A DNA stretch of 64,000 nt from Mytilisepta virgata (taxonomy: Eukaryota > Mollusca > Bivalvia > Mytilida > Mytilidae), in the NCBI GenBank assembly GCA_028015205.1, contig CM051516.1:52332230-52396229 (forward strand), given 5' to 3'. Of the stretch, positions 35,501 through 46,376 are shown one piece after another. Made by a program: the position numbers and the translations under genes. Below the pieces are notes generated by a model. It searched no databases. It saw only the letters and a list, made by a program, of their open reading frames with translations, and was not told the origin of the DNA. How positions within the stretch are numbered: the first letter of the stretch is position 1; each line of letters begins with the position of its first letter.

Positions 35501-36198
35501 AGGCGTCGGGGTACATGAGGCACTAACCTGTGAAATAGTGGATGATAAATCACAAAATAAGCCAGCAGCGCTTTTATATCGTTCTTCAATTTGATGGTAG
35601 CTGTAAAGTTTTCAATTAAAAAGTTCATACCCGACAGCAAGATCAAGATCAGTTCAAAAAATTCATTTTCTAAGACAATAGTAAAAATAATTAAATAAAT
35701 TAGATGGTATCCAAGTCAGAGCCTAAAGGTCTGAATAATAGAAACCAAGAAACAAATGATCTCAAACTAATCAAATATGTTATACAGTTTAACAGTGATA
35801 TAAACTATTCACAGATTTTTATATGTCAAGCCGTCTCATCAATAATTTGTAACCTCTTGGGCCATTGGACAATAGGTTGTTTATATGATTTAGTTTATTC
35901 TGTAAAGAATTTTAAATTCAGAAGGAATTCTATATGTTTGAATTTTGATTTTACTGACTTTCTCCTCTGTTATATTGCTTAAGTTATATATTCAGTTTCT
36001 TCAAGGTACACTTATGTATGAGCATGGTAATCTTCGTAATGTGTAAATTTTGAATTGAATATTTTTACCTTTACAAAATTTCTTATTTACTTTTCAGATT
36101 CCTGTCAGCAAAAAAGTGATTGTCCCACTGGACACATGTCGGGCTGTCCTGATGGTCTTGCCCACTGTGAAAACAGCGTGTGCATATGTCAACATTGA
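32555..36198 (+). CDS. Secreted cysteine-rich peptide precursor with two six-cysteine domains (CS-alpha-beta-like)
   Basis: Three exons (32555-32594, 34748-34852, 36098-36198) join in frame, all with GT-AG ends and phase-1 introns, to give 81 residues. Residues 1-18 form a signal peptide with a hydrophobic F-I-L-L-I core. Domain 1 has cysteines at 21, 27, 31, 39, 44 and 46, spacing x5-x3-x7-x4-x1. This is the spacing style of CS-alpha-beta peptides (defensins and short scorpion-type K-channel peptides). Domain 2 has cysteines at 51, 57, 65, 72, 77 and 79, spacing x5-x7-x6-x4-x1, so its second interval is four residues longer. The mature part has ten histidines in 63 residues. A secreted antimicrobial or immune effector is the likeliest role; a protease inhibitor, metal-binding peptide or EB/knottin-like module remain possible. 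Not assigned to a named mussel family. Confidence 0.82.
33302..33492. mobile_element. Short palindromic MITE inside intron 1 of the peptide gene
   Basis: Ends are inverted copies: GCGTTCAATATCGTAGCAGC at the left and its complement at the right, about 25 bp. The interior repeats the palindrome TAGCAGCTAG-G-CTAGCTGCTA twice (33320-33340 and 33412-33432), so nearly the whole 191 bp can fold. No ORF. Target duplication unclear, so the superfamily is unassigned. Confidence 0.85.
33590..33945 (+). repeat. Retroelement-like 3' tail repeat in intron 1
   Basis: Contains GTTGTCTCTTTGACACATTCC and AAACTCCGGATGCGGG landmarks that, from memory, are very common in mussel DNA. No coding part is attached. 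Confidence 0.4.
33968..34110 (-). repeat. Dispersed repeat family B, diverged copy
   Basis: It keeps TTTGATGCAC, CATTTCGTTGACTGACAACT and CATCAG in the order seen at 4545 and 4895, more eroded. Confidence 0.5.
34748..34852 (+). CDS. Peptide gene exon 2 (six-cysteine domain 1)
   Basis: Acceptor TTTTTTGCAG before 34748 and donor GTAAGA after 34852. The 105-nt exon is symmetric (phase 1-1) and holds exactly one six-cysteine domain. Confidence 0.82.
36098..36198 (+). CDS. Peptide gene exon 3 (six-cysteine domain 2 and stop)
   Basis: Acceptor TTACTTTTCAG before 36098. Encodes the second six-cysteine domain and stops TGA at 36196-36198, two residues after the last cysteine. Confidence 0.82.
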
Positions 36199-36200
36199 TA

Positions 36201-36206
36201 AATAAA
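36201..36206 (+). promoter_or_regulatory. Polyadenylation signal of the peptide gene
   Basis: AATAAA starts three bases after the stop codon, implying a 3' UTR of only about 20-30 nt. This is unusually short but plausible for a compact gene. Confidence 0.6.
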
Positions 36207-36340
36207 CGTAACATTTAACAAAGAATTTGACTCAAATTGTCACTTTGGACCGTCATGATCGTCTTGCGAGATTTTTTTCATATTGAGGCCGTCGCTGGTA
36301 CAGTTGAGATCAGTCAGTTGACTATTCTGTCAGAGAGGAC

Positions 36341-36533
36341 GGTTCTAGAACCATTCTAGAACGGTTCTAGGGTAGAATAAACCCGGCCTGTCATAAATGG
36401 TTCTAGGGTAAAACTGTCATAAATGGTTCTAGTGTGGAACTGTCCAGAACGGTTCAGGGGTACAACTGTCATAAATGGTTCTAGGGTAGAACCATTCAGA
36501 ACTGTCATAAATGGTTCTGGGGTAGAACCGTCC
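36341..36533. repeat. Left palindromic subterminal array
   Basis: Begins with the perfect palindrome GGTTCTAGAACC (36341-36352) and continues with about seven variants of GGTTCTAGGGTAGAACC or single arms. Confidence 0.85.
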
Positions 36534-37088
36534 ATTTTCATGTCCGATAACTCTGTATTGATTAGGACACCCTCGTCTTCGCTTTTTCGAAACTTTTAAC
36601 ATTTTTTGAAATATGTAGTAACATTTCACATCGATTATAATTTCGATATATGAAATTATGACAATAATTAAAAATATTAAATTAATGACCAATTTATACA
36701 AAACTGCAAAAGTACATACATGTAATAAAGAGCTATTGTGCAAGTTTTTTTCATTTTTATTAACCCACAAGAAATACGAATTATTGTTTTTGTTAAAATT
36801 TGTGTGATTTTTATCTGAAGTAAATTTACAGGTAAAGAAATTTGTTCTCCTTAACATGTTGTGTGTTTCAGGTAATTATAACGAATTAACGTTTTGACAT
36901 GTATATTGTACCTTGACTGTTTATTGTTCCAACCTTTAAGGTACACAGATACATATGCATGTATACAGGTAAACCGTTTTGCTGACAAAATCAAGGGGGT
37001 TTCAAATTTTTAAAACTCTACATTTTAAAATAATTAGTGTAGCATTTGAATAAAGAGGTGTGTATAAGGTAACATTTGAATTTATTTT

Positions 37089-37130
37089 AAACAGAGACAT
37101 ATATAACAATTGTTATATATGTCTCTGTTT
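37089..37130. repeat. Perfect 42-bp palindrome
   Basis: Arms of 21 bp with no loop, centred on CAATTG (centre between 37109 and 37110). Left arm begins AAACAGAGACATATATAAC. Confidence 0.95.
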
Positions 37131-38118
37131 TAAATTAATATTTTTTTTTTACCTTTTTTATATGGTAAATATTTGATATATTAAATAATTAATTCTCTTT
37201 GCTCGTATGAACGATATTTATTTCGTTATGACAAGGTATTGAAATAAGAAGTGCATTTCACCAATTTATCGAAAATTGCTTAGACATAACGTTCATATAT
37301 GGACATTTTACACAATAATTTCAAGAATGGACGGGACTAAATCTTCATTTAAAGTGTGCTCTTGTTAAAACATATGTAGAGGAATGTTTTATGTACTAGA
37401 AAATAACATAGCCTTTCTACTTAAAAAAAATGAAACTTTATTAATAAGTACATGAACACATTTTTCTTATTGTTTCCAGGGTAAATATTCATAATTATTC
37501 TAAAAAACTTAAATCATCCTTACTAAAATGGTGAAAAATGGTTACAAAATATTGCCAAGTTCTTTGTATCTGTGATCAAAGTTTGAAGTTGCTAAAAAGA
37601 CTCACTAGACTGAAATTTCCTTAGGCTCCTCTATCATGTCTATACTGTTACCGAATTAAAGTCAGATGTTGTTGTGGAGTTATGTCGCCTTGTCCGTAAA
37701 AAAATCAAATGTGCACGAAAAATAACAAAATTAACAATTTTTGGGTAAATTAAAAATCGTGTAGACTTCGATGTGCTCAATATATCTTGTTAAAATTTGA
37801 AACATACTTTGTTAAGATAAGTATCTTTTAATGGTCTACTGCAAATCAATGCTAAACATATAGCTTCAACTCCTATTTTGTGTTTTAATTTAATGAAGTT
37901 TACCCTTCACTAAATGACAAACGTCAAGTAAAAAGCCTAAATAACACCGACTAGTTTTTAAATCATTTAGTTTTAGCAAAAACTTTATTCGGAGTGATTT
38001 TTTTTTCTTTTTTTTCACTCTATAATATATTTCGGTATAAAAAAATTGATTTTAAAATTATGACAACAAATTAATTATTTTATTTATTATAATTTCGATG
38101 TTCTAAATTCATAAATAA

Positions 38119-38342
38119 ATGGTTCTATGGTAGAACCGTCCAGAATGGTTCTAGGTTAGAACTGTCATAAATGGTTCTAGGGTAGAATCGTCCAGAATGG
38201 TTCGACGTTAGAACTGTCATAAATGGTTCTAGGGTAGAACTGTCATAAATGGTTCTAGGGTAGAACCGTCTAGAATGGTTCTAGGGTAGAACTGTTATAA
38301 ATGGTTCTAGGTCAGGACACACCCTGTCATAAACGGTTCTAA
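38119..38342. repeat. Right palindromic subterminal array
   Basis: About nine GGTTCTA-(GGG)-TAGAAC units alternating with GTCATAAAT and GTCCAGAAT or GTCTAGAAT spacers, in the same orientation as the left array. Confidence 0.85.
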
Positions 38343-38393
38343 AGGTGTCAGGATGACAGTTCCAATGAGAGGTTAGAACTGAGCTCAACTGTA

Positions 38394-41300
38394 CTTTGAT
38401 ATCTCTTTTTACATACTACATGTACCTGTATAAAACGCTTTATTCTATCTTTGAGATTATAAAATGACCTCTAATTTGCGTCAAAGAGGTCACAACCTTG
38501 TCAATTTCAAATTCTAGTAAAAAGGTAATATTTGAATATGGAATAAAAAACATCAAAGGTTAAATAATGCATGAAATCAGATAGTACATGTAAAAAATTA
38601 TGTGTGGAGCTCCCGACAGATAATCGCATTTAACCTAAACTAACCACAAAATGGCAATGTAAAATATATACTATCCTAAGGATAAAAAAACGCGACACTT
38701 TTGATAAGACCAGAAAATAAATAATCTGACCTGATTCTTGATAGAAATAGAAGATAAAGTGTCCTAGCTGAGAATTAATTTTGTCTTGCAAGACACATTT
38801 TATATGACTAGCAAATAAAAAATCCAGCCCTGATCTGGGTTGTAATAAATGATACAACCTCCGGATATGAGATTACGTTTCTGCCTTTGTAAAGTTTACC
38901 AGGTTTCACTTGAGACTCGAATTACCAACTTTTGATGTTTTCAGGCCATTCTTTTGCACAAATTGATGAAAGCAGATCTTATATGAAAGTTAGAGTTTTC
39001 CAGTTGAACTTTCGTTATTGAATTTTTATGAACATACTACTCACATTTCTGCTTTAAGTGTACATTTTCCAAACGTTCAGCATTTTGTAATTATATCGTT
39101 GGTTTCTCACTTGTTTCGGTAAGATTTTTATGTTTATGGAGAGACGGTGTATCATGTATATATATATAACTGAAATGGAAGGTTTCTTTCATCGATCTGT
39201 AGTACATGTAGCCCTTGTTAAAATTAAGCTCCATATAAAATTAGAAAAGGTCAACCAATCGCGACGCACAGTAATTTTTGGTAGTATGTAGGATTCGCAA
39301 GGTTCGAACGTACTTCAAGACGCACTACTATACAGCATTATCGTGTCTTGGATCACGACCCTCTGATGTAGTAGACTGACATATTTGATCCGAATGCTTC
39401 TTTTTATCCTTAAGGTCGTCAGATTTATGCAATCACCATTGCAATATTTGGATTTTTTATATTCCTGAAGGACGAAAGGATTTGGTACATTAATTTGTCC
39501 CATGTTTTTTTATGTTTAAAGTCAGCACGTTGTTACAACCCGACTAACTCTTAACGATTCTGTGCGTCATATTTATTTGCTCAAATTTTTTTCGAATTTA
39601 AGCTAGTTTTCAAAAGTACCAAGTAAAATTAATTTTTGGTACTTAGAATCTTTCTAGCAAACCATGGAAACATAAGAGGCGTAGAAAAAAATATTATCGA
39701 CATCGTAACTTCATGGACTGCCTCATGATATATATATATATATATTAAATGCAAGAAGTAATGCAGCTTATATCTCTTACAGGTAAAGGTACTTTAGATT
39801 AACAATATTTTAACTTACCAAATTTTAAGCTTGGAACAACTATATTATTTTTCATTGAAATTCGATCAGTCGGTATGACTACTTTCACTGCAAGTGAAAT
39901 AAAAGAGAACAATATATATCTATATAATTATAATGATTTCATATGTGGACAAAAACTCCTCTTTCGATATCCTGATCCATCTGATACTTGAATATATTAT
40001 TGTAGAGTAACTTTTCAATGTGAAACAAAACGGGCTAACAATAAATTGAAAGACATTAGCCATATTAAGCTGTATGTTGCCTTGACCAAGGTGAGATGAA
40101 GGCATCAGACTGAAGATTGAGCATCTAAATAACTTTATTATGCTATATACTCAATGAACTTATTTTATTATGCTACATAATTACTGAGGGTAGTTTTACC
40201 AGTAGCAATGTTTCACAACAATCAGCAAATTAACTTAATACTGCGTGTAACAATGGTACATGTGGCCTATTCTCGTGAGGGATACCATCTGCCCGAATAA
40301 CTCTCCCTCACATTACTGAAAATAAATAAGACGTTTATTGGTAGGATTTACCATAAGGCCCACCAACCGACTAAAATTCAAGGGTACATTTATCTATATA
40401 CTTTTATATAAGTAAGGTACAAGAGGAAAGGACTGGGCGGCTCGGGGTCAAAATAAAGCGACCGGATGGGGTGATATATCTTCCTGCGGGCTGTTACCTC
40501 GTGAGCAAGCACATCAAAAATCCGGCGTGGAGTGTCTTGGGTCTAGTACAAAACAGGATACATATTTGTATCACATTAACATGTTCTCGTCCTGATATGC
40601 ATTAAATGGTTGACACTGGACATGAAACAATAATTCATCCATCCATCCATAAAAGACTGCATGGTGTGAGAAAATTAAAATCGATGCTACGACGGGTACT
40701 TTGATCATGTCAGGATAGGCAAAGTTCTGACCATTCCAAATATTGCTACATGCAAACTATGACATTTTTACAGTTTTAATATCAAGTTCCTCGTGAAGTA
40801 GCTGTAGTGATGTAGTAAGAGATAGTTTTGGTACTTAAAATTTATAGCTCGAACTGTCGTCTTATACATATTTGATGACCATGCAAATATCTATAGCTAT
40901 GTAAGAGAATTATTTGATCCGATCCGACCTGAAGATTTCCATGCCTTCGGTTAATTCATATTCAAATTCAAATTTTTTAATGATTTGAGATCCTACATAA
41001 GATTTTCATCATTAACAGTAATACAAATCAAAGTAAACATTCAGTTTGAACACTCACACATTATCACTGTATCAATCGTTTTTTGCATAGTTCTTGCCGT
41101 ACATTTATACTTTCTTTAGACATGGCACAAATTCGCCTATGAACGGGCAAACGGCCACCCCATGACTCCCAACAGACTTGCGAGCCTTTGACTCTCTAAA
41201 ACAGCTGTATTGTCGTGCCAAAATACAAGCGCTAAATGCATCAAGTAATGCATTCAGTTTTCCTGGATTTTCATGTTCATCTTCAAATCTAATTTGCCTA

Positions 41301-41459
41301 AACTTTACTCTTTTCACAAGAGCATTTGTTTGGTTAAGCAATGCTGTTTGAGTAATGTTTCTCCTGGTGGGACTGAACTAACTAACAAAGAGAGGCAACC
41401 CAATTTCTGTCTCAAACCGTTACATGACATTGTCATGATTGTATTGCCATCGCATTAGA
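38394..41459. other. No gene seen; possible diverged SINE near 40.4 kb
   Basis: No supported exon. A locally GC-richer block at about 40425-40560 (with GGACTGGGCGGCTCGGGG and CCGTGAGCAAGC-like parts) could be an old SINE but lacks clear A and B boxes. A 78-codon minus frame (41341-41105) has no recognised domain. Confidence 0.35.
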
Positions 41460-42500
41460 CATATTGTCCTGTGAAATCTTGTCCTCCTGGACAAAATATC
41501 ATGATTATCTATCATTAAATTTTGTCATTGTCTATGAAATTGTATCCGGAGATGTACTTGATTTCATATGTAATTCTGTCATTTTGAGGCAATATCTCAC
41601 ATGAAATATTGTCTGGTCAAAGGGCAGCAATTCAGGTTGATTTTCAGGACAATATTTCATGACTGATTATCATGAAGCTTTGTACCATCAATGAAAATAA
41701 CAGTAGATTCATTTAAATGTTTTATTTAATAGAAAGTAAACATAAATAATAAAATATAAACATAAAAATTGTACTATCCATAATGGATGGCAATCAAAAA
41801 TTTTGTTTGTGGTCGTGTACAAGAATGTAATTGCATTGGATTTAAAACTTTAATTCTATTAACCTGTGCATGTATTTAATACAATGTTTTTTATGATAAA
41901 AACTCTGGTATTTCACTATATCGTGAAAATGGCGTCTAATTTACATTGATCTGAATAGCACAGTACAGTGGGAATTTTTGGTACGCATGTACATGCATGC
42001 ATGAATCTATAGAAATAATGTCTTTGCCTACTTATATACCGAAATGAAGTCTAGCTATCCTGACGGAAGGGACTATGAAACAGAAATGTGTTGTTGGATA
42101 TATAACCGTACGTCAGTTTTAAAAATTATTAAACTCTTTTGTCTTCTTAATTACAAATGACAACAAACATACTTTTATGTTATATGTATTTTTGATTCAT
42201 ATAAACTCACTATATATAGAATAGAATTAATAAATGCGTCCTTTTTTAGGACACTTTTCGAAAATTGAATACTTTCAACAGAAAATGGCCCAAATTACTA
42301 GCGAAGGTCGTTATTTCATAATGAAATTTTGTCCATGACAATATTTTATTACAAAAAACTGTCCAAGGACAATATATCACAGAGAAATATTGTCCAGACA
42401 TAATGGACAAAGTTTCATGGCGAATGACAATATTTCATAATAGAATTTTGTCCAGGACAGTATTTTACTGTGAAAGACTGTCTGCGGACATTATTTCATG
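41460..42500. repeat. Degenerate array of TGTCC/GGACA dyads with ATTTCAT spacers
   Basis: Variants of AATATTGTCC-N-GGACAATATTTCAT recur irregularly in both orientations at about 41465-41660 and 42300-42500, and weakly at 43270-43430. The stretch between has no gene. Not a regular tandem array. Confidence 0.5.
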
Positions 42501-43890
42501 GAGGAAATTATTTTATGTTACAGAGCTGCTGTTAGTCTCAGGACTTTCAATAATCAATCAACTTGAAGTCTAGTCTACCGAACTGATTTCCACATTGCAA
42601 TGAAAAAGAATTCAACGCAGCGAGAATATACGGATTAATTATTTTTTTACTGAATGCAGCACTGGCAGTGGCTCTTTAGATAATTATCTCCAAAAAAATT
42701 TTTTTCGTCAAATAGAGATAGCGGCAAAATGGAACAAATTTTTCACCAGTACAAATGTACCAAGAGACTTCTATTGATGAAAAAAATTAATAACTATGGG
42801 ACATTGCTTAAAACTGTAAACCTTTTTTAAGAGAAATTAATCGAAGAAGTGAAGGACATAAGATTTTTTTTTTTTTTTTTTTGGTAGAAAATAAAATCAA
42901 TTTATAAGAGGTAAAACACTGATGAGTGCCGATTTTAAATAAAACCGGCAAATTTCCAGTTTTGCGTCACGGTAATCTCGGACTGTATATTCGGTGCACG
43001 TGTAGAAGGCATTTCCATGGAATAAATACATGCTATTGGTGTACATGCATCAATCCTGTGCATGTCATTGTCACAAGTTTCGTGTGAAAATTAGTTGAAT
43101 GATTTTTCTTACCTTTGGATTGAGTAATTGAAGAAGTTAGTATACCCATTTTTCTGCTCTTGTTGCTTGTTGAACACTGTTGGTCATGTATTTTTGTCTT
43201 TGTCCTCATTCATGTTAAATTCTTTGTGCAATATACATGCTGACCACAACGCAATAAACAACTTATTCATGACTATTGTCATGTATGAAATAATGTCCTC
43301 TTGACAAATTTCCCTTGAACCTTTTCTTTATTATGATAAAATTATGTGCTTAACATTACTCGGACAGAAAATCCTGCCCACATAAAATGGATAACTTTCC
43401 ACAATGAAAATATGTCCATGCCTTAAACGCTTTTTCATTAATTATAATAAACATGATAACATGCATAACATGGATAACCAGAAGCAATATGGTCAAAACT
43501 GAACAGAATGCCTTCGTAGGTCTATGAAACATGCAAAAATATTCTGTTTTTGATTTTTTGAATACTTATTTAGAACATTTTTAAAAACAAATAGGCTGTC
43601 AGTGGTCCTACTATTTTTCGGAAACCAGATTTTGATACAGATATGCAGATATTGAGTTTTCAAAAATGTCAACAACTCTATTTTTCGGAATAGCATTAAA
43701 TATTTTGCTTAAAAGTTCCAAGATTTTTCAATATATCTGTATTTTCATTGGTAAGAAGCCAACTGTATTAGATATTATAGGTAGTGGAGAAGCAATACAA
43801 AAAATATTGTTACTACAAGAGAAATTTATACCGTATATTTGAGAATATAGAAAAGCTGTAGTTATAGGTCAGTTTTAACCTCAAACTAAT

Positions 43891-44808
43891 TGCAACAGAA
43901 AATGTTTTAGTTCTAATCTATAGCATTAAGCCCCAAATATACACAGAAAAAGTCCCATAAATTAAATCTAACTTGAGGAAAACTAAAAATCGGCATTTTT
44001 AATTTCCTATGTAAATTAACATTGGAAAGGGGAGATAACTCCGCAAAAATTAGTCTTTTTTGTTACTTTTTGGTTGATTTTTTTTTTAAATTCATTTAAA
44101 GTATGATACTTTGATGCGGTTATAAGTTCGTATTTGACTTTTTTATATAATCTTCTGCTCATGAAATGTACAAAACCGAAGTGTTATGGGTATTTTTATT
44201 TATTTTATGCACATTTTTCATTAAAGAAATTGCAAATTTGTGGCTTTGTGACCATTTTGAAAAAATAATGTGAAAATTTGGTATTGTTTATATCTGTAAA
44301 TTATATTTGTTCAGCATCTACCTTGTTTAAAGTTTAACCACAAAAAGAAGAATTTGTGCTTAATAATTTTTATTAAATTTGAGATTCTTTACCTTGACAT
44401 GTTGAAAAATTTAATAAATGGTCAAGTAATGAATTACGAAATCTAGGTTGTAGCTTGATAAAAGATATGAAAACACCTTTAGAGTTGTTTGTTTTACTCT
44501 AAAGACGGATAAAATATCAAGAATCAATACATTCTGCTGAATAGAAGCGGTAAAGTTATAATTTTGTATCAATTTTTATTGATATTTCTGCCTTTTTGCA
44601 GAGTTATCTCCCATTTTCAATGCAAATCTCCATAAGGATTTTAAAATCGTGACTTTTTAGTCTTCCTCAACATGCTCAAGTTAGATTTTGTTAGAGTTTG
44701 TTCTGTGTATATTTCGGGTATAATGCTGTTAGACTTTTTTCTGTGTATATTTGGGGTATAATGCTAAAGATTAAAAATCTTCTTTTGCAATTACTTTAAG
44801 GTTAGGGT
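43891..44808. repeat. Long imperfect inverted repeat
   Basis: Left arm 43891-44054 and right arm 44598-44808 are reverse complements with indels. Shared landmarks on the right arm are GAGTTATCTCCC, CTCAAGTTAGATTT, TTCTGTGTATATTTGGGG, TATAATGCTA and TTGCAATTA. The right arm has the CTGTGTATATTT segment twice. The separating 540 bp is AT-rich without a gene. Two opposite copies of one element, or one large foldback. Confidence 0.8.
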
Positions 44809-45193
44809 CAAATTTATGCTAGATTGACTGGACTATTATTATCGTCTTGAATATATTTTTATAGATCGTTGCAGTATGTCGTGATTTCAACTGATATTTC
44901 GGTATTCAGTTGTTGAAAGAGAAAGCTGCTGGAAATCCCACAACTAAATATGGAAAGAGGAAGTGATTTGTGCTTACAAACAGTGCTTTATTCTATCTGA
45001 TTGTTGTTAAGTTAAATATGTCCATATATTCGAAGTCTGGCTAGACTTGAAAATTCCAACACCAAACCAGTCGAAACGCAATATAAAATAAATAACCTCA
45101 ACATGTTACTCAATCATGATCAAAACAATGTTATAAACCTACTATAAACCCGATAATTACATCCCAAAAACAAGACAAACGCTTCTGATAAAA

Positions 45194-45223
45194 AGATTTA
45201 GATTTAGATTTAGATTTAGATTT
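45194..45223. repeat. (AGATTT)5 hexamer tandem repeat
   Basis: Five exact copies of AGATTT. Confidence 0.95.
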
Positions 45224-45575
45224 CTTTTTTGGTTTCACTACAGCTTCCAAATTCCATCCTGCAAAACACAGTACAGAAAAGAATCCTATTTTCCAAGAAC
45301 TATAACAAACTACCGAATACCATTGTAAATTGCACATCAGTAGACTCTTTCAAATCTTCAATTTCAAAGCATAAATATTAGTCCAACTACTAAATCAAAC
45401 CTGATTTTACTAAACTTTTTTTCATTTTTCCCATATTTTAATTTGTATATATCAATCTATGTCTTGTTGTAAGTTTCCTCCTGTGACATAATCTTCAATT
45501 TGTTGAAGGCAGTTACTATATGGTAGAAATAGAAGAAAAAAAGTGATTTTTATGAGGGAGAGGCTAGGATCACAA

Positions 45576-45713
45576 GAATCGGAAGTTCTAACAATAAAAT
45601 TCTGTAAATAATACAGTCGACTATCAATAGAGCTTCTCGTAGAGTAGTCCGAGAAGCTCTATTGATAGAATACTTTATTATTTACAGAATTTTATTGATA
45701 GAACTTCCGATTC
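45576..45713. repeat. Foldback element with arms of about 60 bp
   Basis: GAATCGGAAGTTCTAACAAT at the left pairs with ATTGATAGAACTTCCGATTC at the right, and pairing continues through ACAGAATTTTATT, TAAATAATA and CTATCAATAGAGCTTCTCG to a loop of about 10 nt (near 45640-45650). A few mismatches and a small bulge. Weak pairing extends outward through CACA. No ORF. Confidence 0.9.
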
Positions 45714-46270
45714 CTGTGCTAGTATCAAATGTTTGTCCCTGCCTATTTTTTCGTCGAAATTTTGGTCCTAGATTTTTTTTTGGCCGCCGTAGTGGCCTAA
45801 ATTTTAATTTCATTTTAACAAAAAAATTCCTGATTATTTGACCTACCTCTTGATTTTTTAACAGTATGGATGAGAGACGGCCAATAGCGATTTTCAATCG
45901 TAACATGAAAATGTGAAGTAAAAACTGTTAAACAAAAATAACCTTCTATCACTCTCATAAAAAAGCACAAAACATAATTTTTGTTCAGAATCAATAGAGT
46001 GTGACGGAGTCAGTGGATATTTCAATATTTTAACGCAATTATTATTATCCCATTTACTTACTTTTGTATCAGAATGTTTATATCCGTTCGGATTTACACA
46101 TTTTACTTTTTAGCATGACCATTTTTGTCTTTAGAATTTGTATTGAAAAATCTTGCACAGTTTGTGTTCCGAGTATATTTTATATTTTATGTACTTTCGG
46201 AAATCTACCTTTTGGGTGTGTTTGATTTGTCTATTTTCCAAAATGAGACATAACAACTTTGTTATCAATT

Positions 46271-46376
46271 AAATCATTGGCTAATGATTTGTTAAACGAT
46301 ATTTTATTGGATTTATATTTGTTACTAAAAATAACAACTAGTTAGTATATATAAGGCATTGAAATTATCAGTTTCA
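46271..46376 (+). promoter_or_regulatory. Candidate promoter of the RRM/PARP14-like gene
   Basis: TATATAAG (46348-46355) lies 27 bp before an initiator-like TTTCATTG whose A is 46375. About 100 bp upstream of that point, ATTGG (inverted CCAAT) lies in the perfect inverted repeat AAATCATT-GGCT-AATGATTT (46271-46290). A clean donor AAG/GTAGGT follows at 46418/46419 with no ATG between, so this would be a noncoding first exon. It is 3.4 kb before the coding start; the link to that gene is inference. Confidence 0.4.

Larger units (their letters stand above)
36301..38391. mobile_element. Nonautonomous pogo-like DNA transposon with palindromic subterminal arrays
   Basis: The ends are inverted repeats: CAGTTGAGATCAGT at 36301 and the complement of CAGTTGAGCTCAGT at 38378-38391, one mismatch. 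Both are flanked by TA (36299-36300, 38392-38393), the target duplication of Tc1/mariner/pogo elements; CAGTTGA-type ends fit the pogo/Tigger branch. Left (36341-36533) and right (38119-38342) arrays consist of GGTTCTA-GGG-TAGAACC units, each a hairpin, separated by GTCATAAAT or GTCCAGAAT spacers. The AT-rich interior has no transposase. A perfect 42-bp palindrome sits at 37089-37130. The element lies about 100 bp past the peptide gene. Confidence 0.82.

Noticed and set aside
36356..36857. Minus-strand frames with repeated T-I-Y-D-S motifs
   Set aside because: The repeats are translations of the palindromic subterminal array of the nonautonomous transposon, with no start or conservation context.
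41105..41341. A 78-codon minus-strand hypothetical protein
   Set aside because: Plausible composition but no domain, no splice or promoter context, and no repeat support.
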